Positions 6,132-7,226 of a stretch of 7,226 bases of DNA are shown in pieces. The notes below the pieces were generated by a model. It did not search any database, had not been told where the DNA came from, and was given only the letters and a program-made list of their open reading frames with translations. The stretch spans positions 1-7,226 of the forward strand of contig JAFYIF010000151.1 of the NCBI GenBank assembly GCA_017538775.1, written 5' to 3'. Each line of letters opens with the position of its first letter. Position 1 is the first letter of the stretch. The stretch is from Oscillospiraceae bacterium. Its GTDB lineage: Bacteria; Bacillota; Clostridia; Oscillospirales; Oscillospiraceae. Position numbers and translations under genes: made by a program.

Positions 6132-6797
6132 ATGGAAACGAACAAGGAGCAGACGCCGGATCTGGAGACGCGCAACGCCCAGGTCCCGGAGCCGGAGGAG
6201 GTCCCGGTGGAGGCGACCGCCCCGGAACAGGAGCAGCCGGCGGAACAAAACGCAGCCGCCGGAGAGCCGGAACAGCCCAAGGAGCCGGAGCAGGAGGCGG
6301 AAGCCCCCGAAGCGCCGGAAGCGCCCAAAGAGCAGGAACCGGCCCCAGAGCCGGAACAGCCCAAAGAGCCGAAGCAGCCGGAGGCCGGGAAGGCCGAGAG
6401 CGACAAGCTGCTGCGGCTGATGGCGGAATTCGACAACTACAAAAAGCGCTCCATCCGGGAGCGGGAAGCCATTTACAGCGACGTGCGCGTGGACACGGTC
6501 TCGCGCTTCCTGCCGGTCTACGACAACCTCTGCCGGGCGCTCTCGGCGGAGACGGCGGACGAGGCTTATAAGCGCGGCGTGGAGCTGATCTATAACCAGC
6601 TCATGAGCGTGTTCAAGGGCCTGGGCGTGACGGCCATCGAAGCCGAGGGCCAGCCCTTCGACCCGCAGCTCCACAACGCCGTGATGCACGTGGAGGACGA
6701 GACCGTGGGGGACAGCACCGTGGTCCAGGAACTGCAGAAGGGCTTTCGCCTGGGCGACCGGGTGATCCGCTTCAGCATGGTCAAAGTGGCGAACTGA
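6132..6797 (+). CDS. grpE: GrpE, nucleotide exchange factor of DnaK
   Basis: GrpE is a cytoplasmic homodimer that releases ADP from DnaK and so drives the chaperone cycle. The protein has 221 residues. Residues 1-88 are an acidic, low-complexity stretch dominated by Pro, Glu, Ala and Gln, longer than in many GrpEs, and presumably disordered. The long dimerisation helix starts around 89 (SDKLLRLMAEFDNYKKR). The C-terminal signature is clear: FDPQLHNAV (176-184), then VVQELQKGFRLGDRVIRFSMVKV (197-219), which form the head that contacts the DnaK nucleotide-binding domain. The start at 6132 is supported by GAGGG at 6119-6123, 8 bases upstream, within a longer purine tract beginning GGAGG at 6112. 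The gene lies between hrcA and dnaK in the standard order. The N-terminal region contains an in-frame duplication described separately. Confidence 0.97.
   Translation: METNKEQTPDLETRNAQVPEPEEVPVEATAPEQEQPAEQNAAAGEPEQPKEPEQEAEAPEAPEAPKEQEPAPEPEQPKEPKQPEAGKAESDKLLRLMAEFDNYKKRSIREREAIYSDVRVDTVSRFLPVYDNLCRALSAETADEAYKRGVELIYNQLMSVFKGLGVTAIEAEGQPFDPQLHNAVMHVEDETVGDSTVVQELQKGFRLGDRVIRFSMVKVAN
6263..6370 (+). repeat. Two-copy 24-base direct repeat inside the grpE 5' region
   Basis: The 24 bases at 6263-6286 (beginning AGAGCCGGAACAGCCC) recur at 6347-6370 with a single base change (G at 6281, A at 6365). The copies are 84 bases apart, exactly 28 codons, so both are read in the same frame and give EPEQPKEP at residues 45-52 and 73-80. 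This is a short in-frame duplication in a disordered Pro/Glu segment, not a CRISPR or mobile repeat. Confidence 0.85.
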
Positions 6798-6830
6798 TTC
6801 GATTCAGAGCCGCTTCGCAAAAACAAGTAA

Positions 6831-7226
<396 letters not shown>

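Noticed and set aside
6263..6370. Possible CRISPR-like repeats
   Set aside because: Only two copies, inside the grpE coding frame at an exact codon multiple; this is a coding repeat.

Overview
The window is a GC-rich (roughly two-thirds G+C by eye), densely packed chromosomal segment from a low-G+C-lineage-type bacterium with high-G+C DNA. The best guess is a Clostridia member such as the Oscillospiraceae. The clues are an HrcA/CIRCE heat-shock operon in the order hrcA-grpE-dnaK, a DnaK N-terminus that lacks the insertion seen in Gram-negative DnaK, a YmdB-type phosphodiesterase, strong GGAGG ribosome sites and sigma-A-like promoters. The family-level assignment is inference; nothing in the window proves it.

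Layout. (1) Positions 1-743: the 3' part of an RluA/RluD-family rRNA pseudouridine synthase, cut at the left edge. (2) 788-952, minus strand: a 54-residue single-pass membrane protein, convergent with the synthase gene, with a GC-rich inverted repeat between the two. (3) 1004-4763, plus strand: an extended -10 promoter followed by three closely spaced genes, a YmdB-family metallophosphoesterase, RmuC, and a beta-CASP metallo-beta-lactamase-fold RNase-like protein. The gaps are 12 and 10 bases, so this looks like one operon. (4) 4764-4977: a 214-base control region holding a 16-bp hairpin right after the operon, a consensus-like sigma-A promoter and a CIRCE operator that overlaps its -10 box. 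(5) 4978-7226: the class I heat-shock operon hrcA, grpE, dnaK; dnaK runs off the right edge after 121 codons.

How the genes work together. HrcA should bind CIRCE and repress its own operon until heat stress. GrpE is the nucleotide exchange factor for the DnaK chaperone encoded next to it. The middle operon groups three nucleic-acid or cyclic-nucleotide enzymes (phosphodiesterase, predicted nuclease-fold protein, predicted RNase), which suggests RNA/DNA housekeeping, but no direct functional link between them can be read from the sequence.

I see no mobile element, CRISPR array, tRNA, rRNA or phage signal. This is mostly core genome. The points worth a second look are small: the asymmetric CIRCE, a hairpin whose wobble pairs favour the plus-strand RNA, the small minus-strand membrane protein, the long Pro/Glu-rich GrpE extension, and the codon-use shift at dnaK.
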